From the NCBI GenBank assembly GCA_902623195.1, contig CACNSV010000001.1, forward strand, positions 1 through 64,000: a stretch of 64,000 nucleotides of DNA. Direction: 5' to 3'. This stretch comes from an uncultured Prochlorococcus sp. GTDB taxonomy: Bacteria > Cyanobacteriota > Cyanobacteriia > PCC-6307 > Cyanobiaceae. The notes under the pieces are model-generated. The model saw only the letters and a program-made list of their open reading frames with translations. It was not told the origin of the DNA and did no database searches. A program made the translations under genes and the position numbers. This document shows, piece after piece, positions 61,865 to 64,000 of the stretch; the stretch's first letter is position 1, and each line of letters opens with the position of its first letter.

Positions 61865-63003
61865 TTGTAGGCTTTTAATGCAGAAATAAAGTTTTTTAAA
61901 ATATTTGTATTGAAAGAACTCCTAATAGTTAATCGGATTCTAGATTTTCCTGCTGGTACTGTAGGTGGTCTTATCCCTACGGCTAAGAAACCTTTCTCTT
62001 CTAAAAATTTTTGCATCATCATTGTTTTATCTTCATCACCGATAATTAAGGAAAGGATATGAGCATCTCCTATTACTTCATATTTACCAATATTCTCAAT
62101 CTCTTTTTTCCATCTTTTTGAAATTTCAAGTAAATCAGTTCCTAAATTTTGATTTTCTTTGATTTTTTGCAAAGACTTTAATGCCCCTGCTGCAAGAGAA
62201 GGAGATAAAGCCGTTGTATATCTAAAGGGACTACTAGTTTGAATAAGCATTTCTCCTATCTTCGCATTGCTTGCTAGAAAAGCACCACCGCTTCCAAAAG
62301 CTTTACCAAAAGTTCCGCTAATCATGCTAATTGAATCAAGAAATGGATTACTCAATCCTTTCCCTTTATTTCCTAAGATTCCTAATGCATGCGCTTCATC
62401 CACTAATAATTTGCATTTATATTTTTTACATAGTTTTGTTATTTTTCCCATTGGAGCAATACTACCCTCCATGCTGTAGAGAGATTCAACAACCACAAGA
62501 ATAGAATTGTTAATTGTAGAGAACTTTGACAATTTATTTTCTAAATCTTTTACATTATTGTGTAGAAATCTAACTAATTTAGCTCCAGATGCTTTTGATC
62601 CAACAAGTAAAGAATTATGTATTAATTTATCTGCAATTATGATACTATTCTTGTCTGTCAAAGCTTCAATCGCTGCTATGTTTGCTTGATATCCGCTTGG
62701 GAAAAGTAGTACAGAATCTTGATTTAGCCATTTACTTAAATTACTCTCAAGTGACATATGAATAGGTCTCGAGCCACTTATAAATCTAGAACTACCTGAT
62801 CCTAACCCTTGTATAGTAGTTGTTTCATAAGCAGCATTAATAACATCTTTATCTCTGCTTAATCCAAAATAATCATTGCTACTTAAATCTATAAGAGTTG
62901 TCTGGATATTGTCTCCCGATTCTTTAAATTCATATGGTTTATCACCAAGAGATAGAACTCGTAATTTTCTAATTCTATTTTTTGGAGTTTGAATTTTGTC
63001 CAT
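61861..63003 (-). CDS. bioF: 8-amino-7-oxononanoate synthase
   Basis: LSSNDYFGLSRDKDV, GLGSGSSRFISGSRPIHMSLE, LLVDEAHALGILGNKGKG, GTFGKAFGSGGAF. Confidence 0.95.
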   Translation of the reverse strand: MDKIQTPKNRIRKLRVLSLGDKPYEFKESGDNIQTTLIDLSSNDYFGLSRDKDVINAAYETTTIQGLGSGSSRFISGSRPIHMSLESNLSKWLNQDSVLLFPSGYQANIAAIEALTDKNSIIIADKLIHNSLLVGSKASGAKLVRFLHNNVKDLENKLSKFSTINNSILVVVESLYSMEGSIAPMGKITKLCKKYKCKLLVDEAHALGILGNKGKGLSNPFLDSISMISGTFGKAFGSGGAFLASNAKIGEMLIQTSSPFRYTTALSPSLAAGALKSLQKIKENQNLGTDLLEISKRWKKEIENIGKYEVIGDAHILSLIIGDEDKTMMMQKFLEEKGFLAVGIRPPTVPAGKSRIRLTIRSSFNTNILKNFISALKAYK

Positions 63004-63124
63004 AGTTTTATAGCTTAAAGATCAACATTCATAAGCATAGTTTGCAAGTTAATTATTGAATTTATTAATATCTAAATAGATCATATCTTAAGAAGTTAAC
63101 TCAAATTCATCGCAACACGAAATA

Positions 63125-64000
63125 TTGGATAATCTAGGGGAAATATTTCCATTTCCTTTAGATAAGTTTCAATTAGAGGCAATTAAGGCAATTAATTGTG
63201 GGGATTCTATTGTCTTAACGGCCCCGACTGGTTCGGGTAAAACCATATTAGGTGAATTTGCGATTTACAGAGCTTTAAATCATAAAAATAGAGTATTTTA
63301 TACCACGCCTTTAAAGGCTCTTTCTAATCAGAAATTTAGAGACTTTTCTCTTCAATTTGGCCAAAATAAAGTCGGTCTACTCACGGGAGATATGAGTATT
63401 AATAGAGATGCTCCAATATTAGTAATGACAACTGAGATATTTAGGAATATGCTTTATGGCGAGTTTGAAGATTTTGATGATCCACTAATTAATTTGGAAT
63501 CAGTAATACTTGATGAATGCCATTATATGAATGATCCACAAAGAGGCACAGTATGGGAAGAAACAATTATTCACTGTCCAAGTAGGACTCAAATTATCGC
63601 GTTGTCAGCGACAATCGCAAATGCAAACCAACTTAAAAGTTGGATTAATCAAGTGCATGGACCAACACAATTAATTTATAGTGATATAAGACCAGTGCCT
63701 TTAGAGTTTATTTTTTGTAGTGCTAAAGGTTTTCATCCTCTCTTAAATAAAAAAAAGAATGGAATTCATCCTAACTGTAAAGTTTGGAGATCCCCTAAAG
63801 GACAAAAAAATAAAGTTAAGGTTGGCAGATTAGTTCAACCAAAATCACCTTCAATATCTTTCGTTATTTCAAGGCTATTTGATCAAAATATGTTACCTGT
63901 AATTTATTTTATTTTTAGCAGAAAAGGTTGCGACAGAGCACTTGAAAATATAAATCATTTAACTTTAGTGAATTATAAAGAAGCTAATTTAATCTCTCAA
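63125..64000 (+). CDS. SKI2-type DEAD/DEAH-box RNA helicase, 3' truncated by window end (start tentative TTG)
   Basis: Manual translation LDNLGEIFPFPLDKFQLEAIKAINCGDSIVLTAPTGSGKTILGEF...VILDECHYMNDPQRGTVWEE...ALSATIANANQLKSWI; open to the last base. Confidence 0.93.
   Translation, partial: MDNLGEIFPFPLDKFQLEAIKAINCGDSIVLTAPTGSGKTILGEFAIYRALNHKNRVFYTTPLKALSNQKFRDFSLQFGQNKVGLLTGDMSINRDAPILVMTTEIFRNMLYGEFEDFDDPLINLESVILDECHYMNDPQRGTVWEETIIHCPSRTQIIALSATIANANQLKSWINQVHGPTQLIYSDIRPVPLEFIFCSAKGFHPLLNKKKNGIHPNCKVWRSPKGQKNKVKVGRLVQPKSPSISFVISRLFDQNMLPVIYFIFSRKGCDRALENINHLTLVNYKEANLISQ

Overview
This AT-rich, gene-dense 64 kb window looks like a chromosomal segment of a high-light-adapted Prochlorococcus. 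The supporting signs are PsaA/PsaB, PsaL/PsaI, split rpoC1/rpoC2, a small Hli protein, Fd-GOGAT, and the rne-rnhB and biotin clusters. Most of it is core genome: the psaAB operon, a cbiG-cobJ fusion, lipA, glutamate synthase, the str operon (rpsL-rpsG-fusA-tufA-rpsJ), rne-rnhB, dapL, clpS, MPBQ methyltransferase, tRNA-Thr(CGT), rimP-nusA-ylxR-infB, htrA, rpiA, hisD, rpsT, tatD, rpoB-rpoC1-rpoC2, rlmN, a DUF2997/Ycf35/ferredoxin cluster, rsmG, a dnaJ-like gene, and a bioF-bioK-bioC-bioD-bioA cluster. The last gene is a SKI2-type helicase cut by the window end. I saw no rRNA, CRISPR array, prophage or intact transposon. The most interesting observations are: (1) a serine-recombinase-like gene at the left edge, split into two frames exactly at an in-phase -1 slippery heptamer (C CCT TTT), with apparently lost catalytic residues; (2) an unusually long intergenic region (about 31.65-32.35 kb) with a nested, contiguous inverted-repeat structure suggesting a structured RNA; (3) a CPBP-family protease gene whose coding sequence appears to start at a non-canonical ATT codon with a good Shine-Dalgarno; (4) strong inverted repeats upstream of psaA, upstream of rpsL, and between tufA and rpsJ; (5) several small ORFs missing from the ORF track (psaI, hli, and a 41-aa membrane peptide). 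All calls come from reading the sequence and recalling protein families; no database search was run.
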